6,188 nt of DNA from Deltaproteobacteria bacterium (GTDB lineage: Bacteria; Bdellovibrionota_C; UBA2361; JAAYZI01): the NCBI GenBank assembly GCA_012514925.1, contig JAAYZI010000356.1:1-6188 (forward strand), in the 5' to 3' direction. A program made the translations under genes and the position numbers. Of this stretch, positions 1 to 5,928 are shown one piece after another. The stretch's first letter is position 1. Every line of letters starts with the position of its first letter. Below the pieces are notes generated by a model, which had not been told where the DNA came from, did no database searches, and saw nothing but the letters and a program-made list of their open reading frames with translations.

Positions 1-786
1 AGCTATGGTTTGAACATCAAGTAGCCGCTTCGCTTTCTGAGCGGAATAATAGGAGACGTAATAGAATCCCCGTGGAAAAACCGGTTTGGCATTTTTTATG
101 ATCTGCCCGGCAACCACCTCCCAGAGCGGATAAGGAGGGTTAGGGGTCGGTATGGCTGTGGGGGTGGGGGTCGGCTGCATTGTAGGGGAGACTGTAGGGA
201 AAGCTGTAGGTTGAGCAGTTGGTTCTTTCGTTGGAGTTGGTTCTACCGTGGGAGCAGGGGTCGGCTTCAAGGTTGGTAGCGGTGTTGGTGTGGGGGTCCT
301 CTTTGGTCTGGGAATTTTAACACGCAGGGAATAGAGCTTGGAGGTTCGGATTATTTTTTTGTTCTGCTTTAACTCTAAGGCACTAAGCGCATAAGCGCCT
401 GGTTGTGGCTTCCATAGGATTCCGTCCGGCGATGCGGATGATTGGTTCAGACGCGGCCGGGCCGCCATCAATGGCGTAACGGTTATGGCGATATTCTTGG
501 CTGAGCGCGGCCGGGTTACGGCCCGGACTAAGATTCTGCCGTTTGGAAAATTATTCAGTCTTAGAGTCAGCTCTTTTTGAGTACGTGTCGAGCGTTTAAC
601 TATTTTTGCGGTGCGGGTATTGATAAAAAGTAAATTAATAACCTTCGGCGCCTTTTGCGATTTAAGTGATTTTGTTTTTTTGTTATCAAGGCGCTGTTGT
701 GAGAAGGTGGTGTTTGGCAGAAGAAGAAATGAGAAGAATATTGCAATGGATCCCAAAACGATTAAGTAACGACGGTTGCTTAGCAT
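1..786 (-). CDS. Secreted or membrane-anchored protein with Pro-Thr-rich linker (C-terminus beyond the window)
   Basis: This frame is open from an ATG at 784-786 to the left edge (262 codons, no stop). The ATG is preceded by AGGGGAG (797-803) at 10 nt spacing, and an in-frame stop lies upstream at 838-840. Residues 4-29 form an export signal: basic SNRR, then a hydrophobic stretch (YLIVLGSIAIFFSFLLL), then a plausible signal peptidase I site after TFS (27-29). There is no lipobox cysteine. Residues about 40-160 are basic with alternating hydrophobics and could be a beta-sandwich (inference). Residues about 163-219 are a low-complexity linker of PTPTP, PTLKPTPAPT and similar units. A second domain begins after it (EVVAGQIIKNAKPVFPRGFYY) and is cut off. 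Pro-Thr linkers usually join exported modules, so the protein probably acts outside the cytoplasm. Its function is not recognised. It lies 239 bp downstream of the GT4 gene on the same strand and may or may not share its transcript. Confidence 0.8.
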   Translation of the reverse strand, partial: MLSNRRYLIVLGSIAIFFSFLLLPNTTFSQQRLDNKKTKSLKSQKAPKVINLLFINTRTAKIVKRSTRTQKELTLRLNNFPNGRILVRAVTRPRSAKNIAITVTPLMAARPRLNQSSASPDGILWKPQPGAYALSALELKQNKKIIRTSKLYSLRVKIPRPKRTPTPTPLPTLKPTPAPTVEPTPTKEPTAQPTAFPTVSPTMQPTPTPTAIPTPNPPYPLWEVVAGQIIKNAKPVFPRGFYYVSYYSAQKAKRLLDVQTIA

Positions 787-1025
787 ATCAGTCAAACTCC
801 CCTGAAGCGCCAGCCTGTACGAAGGGAGGAGCAACCTTCATGCCAGGCGTTTGAGTGGGGTCTGTGCGTTTAGTGGAGGAGGGATCCCTGGTCTGGTGGG
901 TAGAGCGCTACTGAGTGCCTGTCATATTTTGCGTGGTACGTGGTACGGGCGTCGCTTAAAACACGAGGTTTATAAAAAAGTAATGATTTTAAGGGGTTAT
1001 AGTTGTAAAGAGGCTTTCGGTTTGG
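787..1025. other. Intergenic gap with no convincing promoter or terminator
   Basis: This stretch separates two leftward genes. Reading the minus strand, I found no GC-rich hairpin followed by a T run after the GT4 stop. A TATAAA hexamer (969-974, minus) could be a -10 box but has no fitting -35. The only other structures are a short tandem repeat at 932-945 and a 10-bp palindrome, AGGGATCCCT. Short open frames here look like chance. The gap is long enough to hold a promoter for the exported protein, but the sequence does not show one clearly. Confidence 0.5.
932..945. repeat. Short tandem repeat CGTGGTA x2
   Basis: Two adjacent copies of CGTGGTA lie at 932-938 and 939-945, followed by CG. 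It is too short to assign a role and may be chance. Confidence 0.35.
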
Positions 1026-2216
1026 TCACGCGTCGGTGGCTATTCGTTCCTTGGTGATGTCTCTTAGGTAGAGAAGGAATTCCCGCTGTTTGGCGTGCAT
1101 GATGTTTAGCCGGTACATTTTTGATTTTTCCAGGTTCCGCTTCGACATCTCCCACATACGTTCCGGATTGTTCAGAACTTCCTTGATTTTTGTCGTTAGG
1201 GTGACTGGGTCTCCTGGTTGAACTAGATCTTCTCCCGCCAGCAATTCTGGAATTCCTCCGGCGCTGGAGCCGATACAAGGCAGCCCCCTCGCCATTGCTT
1301 CAATAACAGCCCGTGGAAGGCCCTCCGTACGGGAGGGGAGAACGAATAGATCCGCCTCATCCAGGTAATGCCGGAGCGTGGCATTGTTTGAAATCTGCCC
1401 CGCAAACGTTACTCGATCTTCAATCCCTTCTTTTTCTACTAAGGCCTGTAGCTGCAGTTGAAACTTTCCACTGCCGATCATCATTAGCTGCAAATCCAAT
1501 CCGTCTCTGACGCAGTTGCCTACTGCATGAATTAGAACGTCTGGGGCTTTATAAAGCTGCGCGAGAGAACCGACAAAAACCAGGCGGAAAGTAGTTTGAT
1601 CTGATTTTAATCGGCGAGGGGCTTCAACTAGCGCGTCATCGGGGATCTGGACGCCGGAGATAGAAAAACTGCGCCCCGCACATGGATAGCGTTTCTGCAA
1701 ATAAGCACTAGTAACGTAGGCTACCGCACTTGCCTCAGCGCACTGCTTTTTAAGTCTTCGGGAGAAGAGCAAACGAAAAAAAGGAGAAAGTGGATGCTTA
1801 ACCACGCCGGGAGCGAAAATGTCGAAAGGATCGCAGACCACTTGTGCTCCATAAGGGAACTCGCGTCGCTTTAAGATGGGCTGCACTAAATTGCCGATCT
1901 GGGAGCTGACTCTAAGGAGGTAGGCATGATCGAAAGTTACAGATGCTTTAATGATCTTTAAAAGCTTTGCTCTCTGCTTAAGGTATGCAAACGGTCCCAA
2001 GTAATAGGGAAGGGCGGAAAATATGACGTTTTTGCCATCTGCGCGCTGATACTGTTGTGGAACTTCTAAAACTTCCTGCACCCTGGCAAGTACACGCACT
2101 TCATCAAAAACATCCAGATACTGCGTCCACACTTTGTACGGGAACTGCGCCGGGGTCCAAATCGCCCCATCCGGCGTGCGGTCGTAGCGCTGTTCGATTG
2201 TTACGGTAAGCCTCAT
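1026..2216 (-). CDS. Glycosyltransferase family 4 (GT-B fold), polysaccharide assembly
   Basis: This 396-residue protein has the usual length for a retaining GT4 enzyme, which transfers a sugar from a nucleotide-sugar donor to a growing lipid-linked glycan in the cytoplasm. The N-terminal acceptor half opens with MRLTVTIEQRYDRTPDG and then VWTQYLDVFDEVRVLARV (about 29-46). The C-terminal donor half starts near residue 210 with RLVFVGSL (211-218), where a Gly-rich loop and K223 would contact the donor phosphates. The GT4 EX7E signature is E298 to E306 within TEGLPRAVIE, followed by GLPCIGSSAGGIPELL (311-326), typical of donor binding. There is no signal peptide or clear membrane helix, so it is cytosolic or peripheral. 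The ATG lies 14 bp after the stop of the upstream dehydratase, and the spacer TATAAACACACGGC has no Shine-Dalgarno match. Translation probably depends on coupling to that gene. Donor and linkage cannot be told from sequence. Confidence 0.93.
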   Translation of the reverse strand: MRLTVTIEQRYDRTPDGAIWTPAQFPYKVWTQYLDVFDEVRVLARVQEVLEVPQQYQRADGKNVIFSALPYYLGPFAYLKQRAKLLKIIKASVTFDHAYLLRVSSQIGNLVQPILKRREFPYGAQVVCDPFDIFAPGVVKHPLSPFFRLLFSRRLKKQCAEASAVAYVTSAYLQKRYPCAGRSFSISGVQIPDDALVEAPRRLKSDQTTFRLVFVGSLAQLYKAPDVLIHAVGNCVRDGLDLQLMMIGSGKFQLQLQALVEKEGIEDRVTFAGQISNNATLRHYLDEADLFVLPSRTEGLPRAVIEAMARGLPCIGSSAGGIPELLAGEDLVQPGDPVTLTTKIKEVLNNPERMWEMSKRNLEKSKMYRLNIMHAKQREFLLYLRDITKERIATDA

Positions 2217-2230
2217 GCCGTGTGTTTATA

Positions 2231-4273
2231 CTAAGCGTTTTGCGCCTGCTGCAGGCGTTTTTGAGGCTTGACTATCCAGTCCTCAGCCGTCTTGAGATCT
2301 CCTCCGGATGCGAATGCAAGTACAATGCTTGCGATTTTTTCGTTACTTAGGTTATCCAGCTCTTCCTTAAGGTAGCGTGCCCAAGTAAAGGCGCACAGGC
2401 TCGGCTGGAGTCGTGAACGTACCATAAACACTTTTTCAAAGCTGGTGTTTAAGCGCTCCTCAAAGCTGGAGTACAGCTCCTCCGTGAGCTTTTCTCCAGG
2501 GCGTAAACCCGTGATTTTGATCGGGATATCGCGTCGGCCGTGTATGGCCCGCAGCTTCTCAGCGACCTTGATGATTTTAATCGGTTTGCCCATATCCAGC
2601 AGGAAGACTTCGCCGTGAGCCCCTAATGTGCCTGCAACCAGGATTAGGTTAGCTGCCTCCTTGATAGACATAAAATAGCGTTCAACATCTTGGTGTGTAA
2701 CCGTAATGGGTTTACCCGCTAAAATTTGCTTGTTAAAAAGCGGCAGGACGCTGCCAGCGCTGTTTATAACATTGCCAAAACGCACTACTGCGGTTTCGAG
2801 GTGGTGGTCTGGATTGCGCATAAATGTGCCGGCGCTGCCTGGCGAGTTGACTTGCTGCAGCAGCAGTTCGCAAATGCGTTTAGTAGCACCCATGACGTTA
2901 GAGGGCGCGACGGCCTTATCAGTCGAGACGAACACAAAGCGTTCAGAACGAACTAATTTGGCGGCTCGCAGCAGTTGCAAAGTGCCCCAGACATTGTTGC
3001 GAAACGCTTCATAGGCGTTTTCCTCCAGCAGGGGCACATGCTTGTACGCCGCCGCATGAAAAATGATCTGCGGCTTATGCTTAAGAAAAAGCGCTGCCAG
3101 TCGCTTCTCGTCAACGATGTCGGCTAAACAGCAGCTTACGATTGGCTTGGTTATGCCGGGTTTCGTGTGGAGCAGCTCGTCCACCTCTTGCTCGATTGAG
3201 TAGAGGTTGTATTCGCATTTATCCAGCAGGGTTACCTCTTTAGGTTCATAGTGCAGCACCTGTCTAACTAGCTCTGAACCGATTGATCCGCCTGCTCCGG
3301 TGATTAATATGCGCTTGCCCTGTAGCGCCAGGGCCACTCTTTCCTGGTGACCATGTTCGGTACGGCGCGACAGTAAATCATCCATGGATAACGGCGCTTC
3401 TTCTTGGTTCAAGTCCCGACAGAGTAACTCCTCAAAGGATTGAAAGACCTTAAGAGGCACATGAAATTCCGCGCAAACATTTTTTATCTTTTCATTCAGC
3501 GTGGGAGTGGTCTGATCCAGCGCCTGTAGCACTAACGCGATCTTTGGGTTTTCCTCCAAGACCCGTCGCAGGTCGGAAACTTTTCCACGAATCGGAACAC
3601 CATGCACCGAGTCCTTATCGGAGGCGCCGTGATCATCCAAAACAGCTGCAACGTGGTAAGGGCTCTGTCGGCCGGAATTTAAAGCGCTGGTTAGAAAATG
3701 CCCTCTAAGACCTCCCCCGATTACCAGGCATTCGTGCCCGAAGTGCTTTCGTAAGCTAGTAGCCAAAAAACGTTCACAGAAAAGTCTTACGCCCAAGCGG
3801 GCGCCTGCCGCAAAAATTAGAGAAAGCGCCAATTCAATAAAAATCAGCGAACGCGGGAACCCTGGTAGCTGCAGAAGCATAATTGCACTTCCAAAACCTA
3901 AGCTCGAAATGAAATGAGCCTTGAAAATATTCCACGCTTCGTGTGTTGAAGAGTAGCGCCAGTAACCTTGGTTTAAATTGAAGGCCAAATACGCAATAGC
4001 ACGGCAAATAAGAAGAGCGCCTAGTGGGATCCAAAAACGCTCGGGAGTAAGCCTCCCTTCAATGTCAAAATCAAATCTCAGCAAAAGCGCCACGAACAGC
4101 GCTGCTGCGCTGATCGATAAGTTAAGAAACCAGATCCAGATTATTCTGTGATTGAAGAGAGCCTTCTTTATGAAATAAAACACCGACACATTGCTCCGTA
4201 AAAGATGATAGAACCAAGTTTGAATACTTATAGCCCAGCCATTTTCGGCATGCAAATTAAAAGGAGCAAGCAT
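2231..4273 (-). CDS. Membrane-bound nucleotide-sugar 4,6-dehydratase, CapD/WbpM/PglF type
   Basis: This 680-residue protein matches the full-length membrane-bound class, which converts UDP-GlcNAc to UDP-4-keto-6-deoxy-GlcNAc, the first step to bacillosamine-, QuiNAc- or FucNAc-type sugars. Four hydrophobic helices lie at about 43-65, 80-98, 119-137 and 140-160. A first nucleotide-binding-like domain starts at CLVIGGGLRGHF (182-193). The catalytic extended-SDR domain starts at ILITGAGGSIGSEL (322-335), with HAAAYKHVPLLEENAYEAF (406-424), STDKAVAPSNVMGATKR (450-466) and GLRPGEKLTEEL (589-600). In the usual YxxxK site the tyrosine is methionine (M461, K465), as in WbpM and PglF; D452 and K453 are the expected neighbours. 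The ATG at 4271-4273 has no clear Shine-Dalgarno and leaves about 40 residues before helix 1. A GTG at 4181-4183 (residue 31) has GGAG 10 nt upstream, and a GTG at 4187-4189 (residue 29) lies 4 nt from the same GGAG. The true start may be one of these. The exact product sugar is not determinable. Confidence 0.95.
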   Translation of the reverse strand: MLAPFNLHAENGWAISIQTWFYHLLRSNVSVFYFIKKALFNHRIIWIWFLNLSISAAALFVALLLRFDFDIEGRLTPERFWIPLGALLICRAIAYLAFNLNQGYWRYSSTHEAWNIFKAHFISSLGFGSAIMLLQLPGFPRSLIFIELALSLIFAAGARLGVRLFCERFLATSLRKHFGHECLVIGGGLRGHFLTSALNSGRQSPYHVAAVLDDHGASDKDSVHGVPIRGKVSDLRRVLEENPKIALVLQALDQTTPTLNEKIKNVCAEFHVPLKVFQSFEELLCRDLNQEEAPLSMDDLLSRRTEHGHQERVALALQGKRILITGAGGSIGSELVRQVLHYEPKEVTLLDKCEYNLYSIEQEVDELLHTKPGITKPIVSCCLADIVDEKRLAALFLKHKPQIIFHAAAYKHVPLLEENAYEAFRNNVWGTLQLLRAAKLVRSERFVFVSTDKAVAPSNVMGATKRICELLLQQVNSPGSAGTFMRNPDHHLETAVVRFGNVINSAGSVLPLFNKQILAGKPITVTHQDVERYFMSIKEAANLILVAGTLGAHGEVFLLDMGKPIKIIKVAEKLRAIHGRRDIPIKITGLRPGEKLTEELYSSFEERLNTSFEKVFMVRSRLQPSLCAFTWARYLKEELDNLSNEKIASIVLAFASGGDLKTAEDWIVKPQKRLQQAQNA

Positions 4274-4294
4274 TGGTAGGGTGTCGGGTATCCC

Positions 4295-4317
4295 CTGAGG
4301 AGGACCTTTTCCCTCAG
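4295..4317 (-). other. Possible 5' leader hairpin upstream of the dehydratase gene
   Basis: CTGAGG (4295-4300) and CCTCAG (4312-4317) form a 6-bp stem with an 11-nt loop. It lies 21 nt before the annotated dehydratase ATG, so it would be in the mRNA leader. There is no T run after it on either strand, so it does not look like a terminator. A role in translation is possible but unproven. Confidence 0.3.
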
Positions 4318-4349
4318 CTTTAATGTTAGTGGGTTTTGTGTAATCAATT

Positions 4350-4370
4350 CCACGCGTAAACAGTTACCGG
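4350..4370 (+). repeat. Left copy of 21-bp inverted repeat bracketing the plus-strand glycosyltransferase gene
   Basis: This copy begins CCACGCGTAA, carries GTTAC at positions 14-18 and ends in GG. The other copy, at 5793-5813, is on the opposite strand and differs only at positions 11, 13 and 19, all transitions. Inside both copies is the dyad GTAA-N4-TTAC, a layout often seen in protein-binding sites. It lies about 77 bp upstream of the annotated dehydratase start. Confidence 0.65.
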
Positions 4371-4453
4371 ATCATACAGACAGTGCATGATTTTTTTCAT
4401 ATAAAACGTAGGGTTATACAGTCTGGTACGATTTAATATTGATGTCGCATATA

Positions 4454-4525
4454 CATATCTCGCGCAAAGGATTGGCAATTATGCGTCAGATATACTATGC
4501 GTCAGAGGGCCAAGCGCGAGATATG
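4454..4525. repeat. Nested repeat: 12-bp perfect inverted repeat enclosing two 11-bp direct repeats
   Basis: CATATCTCGCGC (4454-4465) is matched exactly by its reverse complement GCGCGAGATATG (4514-4525). Just inside, TTGGC (4472-4476) pairs with GCCAA (4509-4513), giving a 17-bp stem with a one-sided 6-nt bulge (4466-4471). The enclosed loop contains TATGCGTCAGA twice. The structure sits about 100 bp upstream of the plus-strand glycosyltransferase start and about 180 bp upstream of the dehydratase start. It could be an operator array, a recombinase site or a cruciform-forming element. Confidence 0.7.
4480..4506 (+). repeat. Direct repeat TATGCGTCAGA x2, 16-bp period
   Basis: Exact 11-bp copies lie at 4480-4490 and 4496-4506, separated by TATAC. 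Two identical half-sites at a fixed short spacing suggest binding of a dimer or of two adjacent regulator molecules. The spacer overlaps the TATACT hexamer, so binding could block or position RNA polymerase (inference). Confidence 0.65.
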
Positions 4526-4611
4526 CCTATGTGACAAGGTTTAGGTGAAGCCTCGATTAACCAGGATGGTGTCCGTCATATTGAATGCTGGCTAGTACAC
4601 TTTTTATATTC

Positions 4612-4615
4612 GGAG
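4612..4615 (+). promoter_or_regulatory. Ribosome binding site that sets the glycosyltransferase start
   Basis: GGAG lies 8 nt before the ATG at 4624-4626. This supports that start over the in-frame ATG at 4585, which has no such motif and would add 13 residues (MLASTLFIFGVFV) ahead of the conserved family N-terminus MKVALVAPHA. Confidence 0.75.
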
Positions 4616-4623
4616 TGTTTGTA

Positions 4624-5778
4624 ATGAAGGTCGCCCTTGTTGCCCCCCATGCTTTGCACGTAAAGGCCTTTTGGCTCTCTTTGGCTAAGGCTCTTATGGA
4701 GCGCGGTTTCACTGTGCATCTTTACAGCGCTGGGGGAGAAGAGACTAAAGAGTTGGAGGAGTTAGGGATACTCTGTTACGAGATCCCTTTTAATCGGTTT
4801 GTGGCGCCACTTAGTGATTTGCGCATGGCGCTGGCTCTTTATACGGCGTTTCGCCGGGAGCGCTACGACGTAGTCCATAATTTTACAATAAAAGCCAATG
4901 TATTCGGCGCACTAGCGGCTCGGGCGGCTGGATGTCCACGCATTATCGATATGGTGTTGGGTCTGGGGTACGCCTTTTCAGGGAGGAAGGGTTGGCGCGG
5001 GAGAGCCTTGAGGTTGGTGGCAACCATTTTATACCGCATCGGTTTTGCAGCGTGCTCGAAAGCATGTCTCATTAACAGCGATAACTACGAAGAGGTTCTT
5101 AAACTCGGTCTGCTTAGTCCGGATAAAGCCGTTTTAATTAAGAGCGCTACTGGGGTGAATCTGTCTATTTTTTCCATGGAGGCTGTTGACGCTAAAGCTT
5201 TAAACGATATTAGAAATGAAATAGATGCGGAGCCCGGTGCGCCGGTTGTATTGATGGCGGGACGTTTGTTCTGGAGCAAGGGCGTGCGTGAATTTTTTGA
5301 AGCTGCCAAAGCGCTCGCGCCCGATTATCCGCAAGCACGGTTTCTTTTGGTGGGGCCGGCTGAGGCCGAAAGTCCAGAAGCTGTGCCTCAGGCTTATCTG
5401 CGCCAGCAGCTCGATACGCAAATACGTTGGTTGGGATTTCGCACGGACATGCGGGAGCTTATGGCGTTGGCGGATATCTTTGTATTGCCGTCTTATTACG
5501 GTGAGGGGTTGCCACAGGTGCTGCAGGAAGCAGTGGCTTTAGGAAAGCCAGTTGTTACAACAGATAATGTTGGTTGCCGTGAGGCGGTTCAGCATAACCA
5601 AAATGGATTCTTAATCCCTGTGCGAGACAGCCGCGCTTTGACTGAGGCCATAAGAAAGCTTCTTGAGCAGCCTGATCTGTGCGCGCGTTTTGGCGTTCAA
5701 TCCCGTTTGCTGGCTGAACGTGATTTCGACAGTGCTAAGCTGACGCAACGAATCCTGACCGAGCTTTATGGATTGTAA
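4624..5778 (+). CDS. Glycosyltransferase family 4, PglA/EpsD-like
   Basis: This 384-residue protein is a GT-B fold retaining glycosyltransferase. Counting from ATG 4624, the N-terminal half has MKVALVAPHA (1-10), VVHNFTIKANVFGALAARAAG (83-103) and the MVLGLGYAF segment (110-118), close to the HGLGYAF region of PglA-type enzymes that add the second sugar to a lipid-linked diphosphate acceptor. The donor half has LMAGRLFWSKGVREFFEAAK (210-229), with R214 and K219 expected at the donor phosphates, then LLVGPAEAESPEA (241-253). The EX7E motif is E294 to E302 in GEGLPQVLQE, followed by GKPVVTTDNVGCREAV (307-322). There is no signal peptide or clear membrane helix, so it probably works at the inner face of the membrane. 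It is the only gene in the window on the plus strand, and a 21-bp inverted repeat brackets it. It converges on the phosphoglycosyl transferase gene, whose product could make its acceptor. The specific sugar is not determinable. Confidence 0.94.
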   Translation: MKVALVAPHALHVKAFWLSLAKALMERGFTVHLYSAGGEETKELEELGILCYEIPFNRFVAPLSDLRMALALYTAFRRERYDVVHNFTIKANVFGALAARAAGCPRIIDMVLGLGYAFSGRKGWRGRALRLVATILYRIGFAACSKACLINSDNYEEVLKLGLLSPDKAVLIKSATGVNLSIFSMEAVDAKALNDIRNEIDAEPGAPVVLMAGRLFWSKGVREFFEAAKALAPDYPQARFLLVGPAEAESPEAVPQAYLRQQLDTQIRWLGFRTDMRELMALADIFVLPSYYGEGLPQVLQEAVALGKPVVTTDNVGCREAVQHNQNGFLIPVRDSRALTEAIRKLLEQPDLCARFGVQSRLLAERDFDSAKLTQRILTELYGL

Positions 5779-5792
5779 GGGGTAGTTGGTGT

Positions 5793-5813
5793 CCAGTAAC
5801 CGCTTACGCGTGG
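5793..5813 (-). repeat. Right copy of 21-bp inverted repeat
   Basis: Read on the minus strand this is CCACGCGTAA, then GCG, GTTAC, T and GG, matching the 4350-4370 copy at 18 of 21 positions. It starts 14 bp after the glycosyltransferase stop codon, in the gap between convergent genes, where an operator for transcription start would not be expected. On the minus strand both copies share CAAT just outside CCACG, offset by one base. Confidence 0.65.
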
Positions 5814-5893
5814 CATTGTTCATGTAATTGATCATGCAATTTTGTTTTCAGCTTGGGCGGTAACGCGCGCGAAGTTAATTTTACTTTCATTTC

Positions 5894-5911
5894 ACTTTCT
5901 CTAGAGAAAGT
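5894..5911. repeat. Perfect 18-bp palindrome between convergent genes
   Basis: ACTTTCTCTAGAGAAAGT equals its own reverse complement. As RNA it could fold with a 7-bp stem and a CTAG loop. It lies 17 bp beyond the stop of the leftward phosphoglycosyl transferase and 115 bp after the stop of the rightward glycosyltransferase. The stem is AT-rich and no T run follows on either strand, so a classical intrinsic terminator is not well supported. ACTTTC also occurs 11 bp earlier (5883-5888), giving helical-turn spacing that would suit a protein site. Confidence 0.6.
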
Positions 5912-5928
5912 AATATTTGTGTGAACGG

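Larger units (their letters stand above)
4274..4623. promoter_or_regulatory. Divergent intergenic region, repeat-rich, presumed promoters for both flanking genes
   Basis: This region lies between the 5' ends of the leftward dehydratase and the rightward glycosyltransferase, so both genes should be started from here. It is AT-rich in the middle. From left to right it holds a short hairpin (4295-4317), one copy of the 21-bp repeat (4350-4370), a poly-T stretch in ATGATTTTTTTCAT (4387-4400), the nested repeat structure at 4454-4525, and the GGAG ribosome site at 4612-4615. No -35/-10 pair with good spacing stands out on either strand. TATACT (4491-4496) is a good -10 for rightward transcription but lies only 13 nt from TTGGCA (4472-4477). 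The concentration of repeats suggests regulator binding or a recombination history; which one is inference. Confidence 0.5.

Noticed and set aside
130..300. G-rich plus-strand tract (repeats like GTGGGGGTGGGGGTCGG) considered as a regulatory or quadruplex element
   Set aside because: It is fully explained as the complement of codons for the Pro-Thr linker in the minus-strand gene.
666..1057. Short plus-strand open frames over the start of the exported protein gene and the gap after it
   Set aside because: They lack ribosome sites and recognisable composition. The first is the antisense shadow of a real minus-strand gene, and the second lies in non-coding sequence and the 3' end of the GT4 gene.
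2706..3014. Two overlapping plus-strand open frames inside the dehydratase gene
   Set aside because: They are antisense to a strongly conserved catalytic domain and have no independent coding signal.
4581..4610. Promoter-like TTGAAT, 18-nt spacer, TATATT upstream of the plus-strand glycosyltransferase
   Set aside because: Transcription would start near 4617, after the GGAG at 4612-4615, so the ribosome site would not be in the mRNA. It fits only a nearly leaderless transcript, which the good Shine-Dalgarno argues against.
4585..4623. Longer glycosyltransferase start at ATG 4585
   Set aside because: There is no ribosome site, and the added 13 residues precede the conserved GT4 N-terminus MKVALVAPHA, which has its own GGAG at good spacing.
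5856..5867. GGCGGTAACGCG resembles the ops element (GGCGGTAGCGTG) recruited by RfaH in polysaccharide operons
   Set aside because: It matches at 10 of 12, but it lacks the G at position 8, reads toward the 3' end of a convergent gene and has no downstream gene on that strand. Nothing else resembles the longer JUMPstart sequence.
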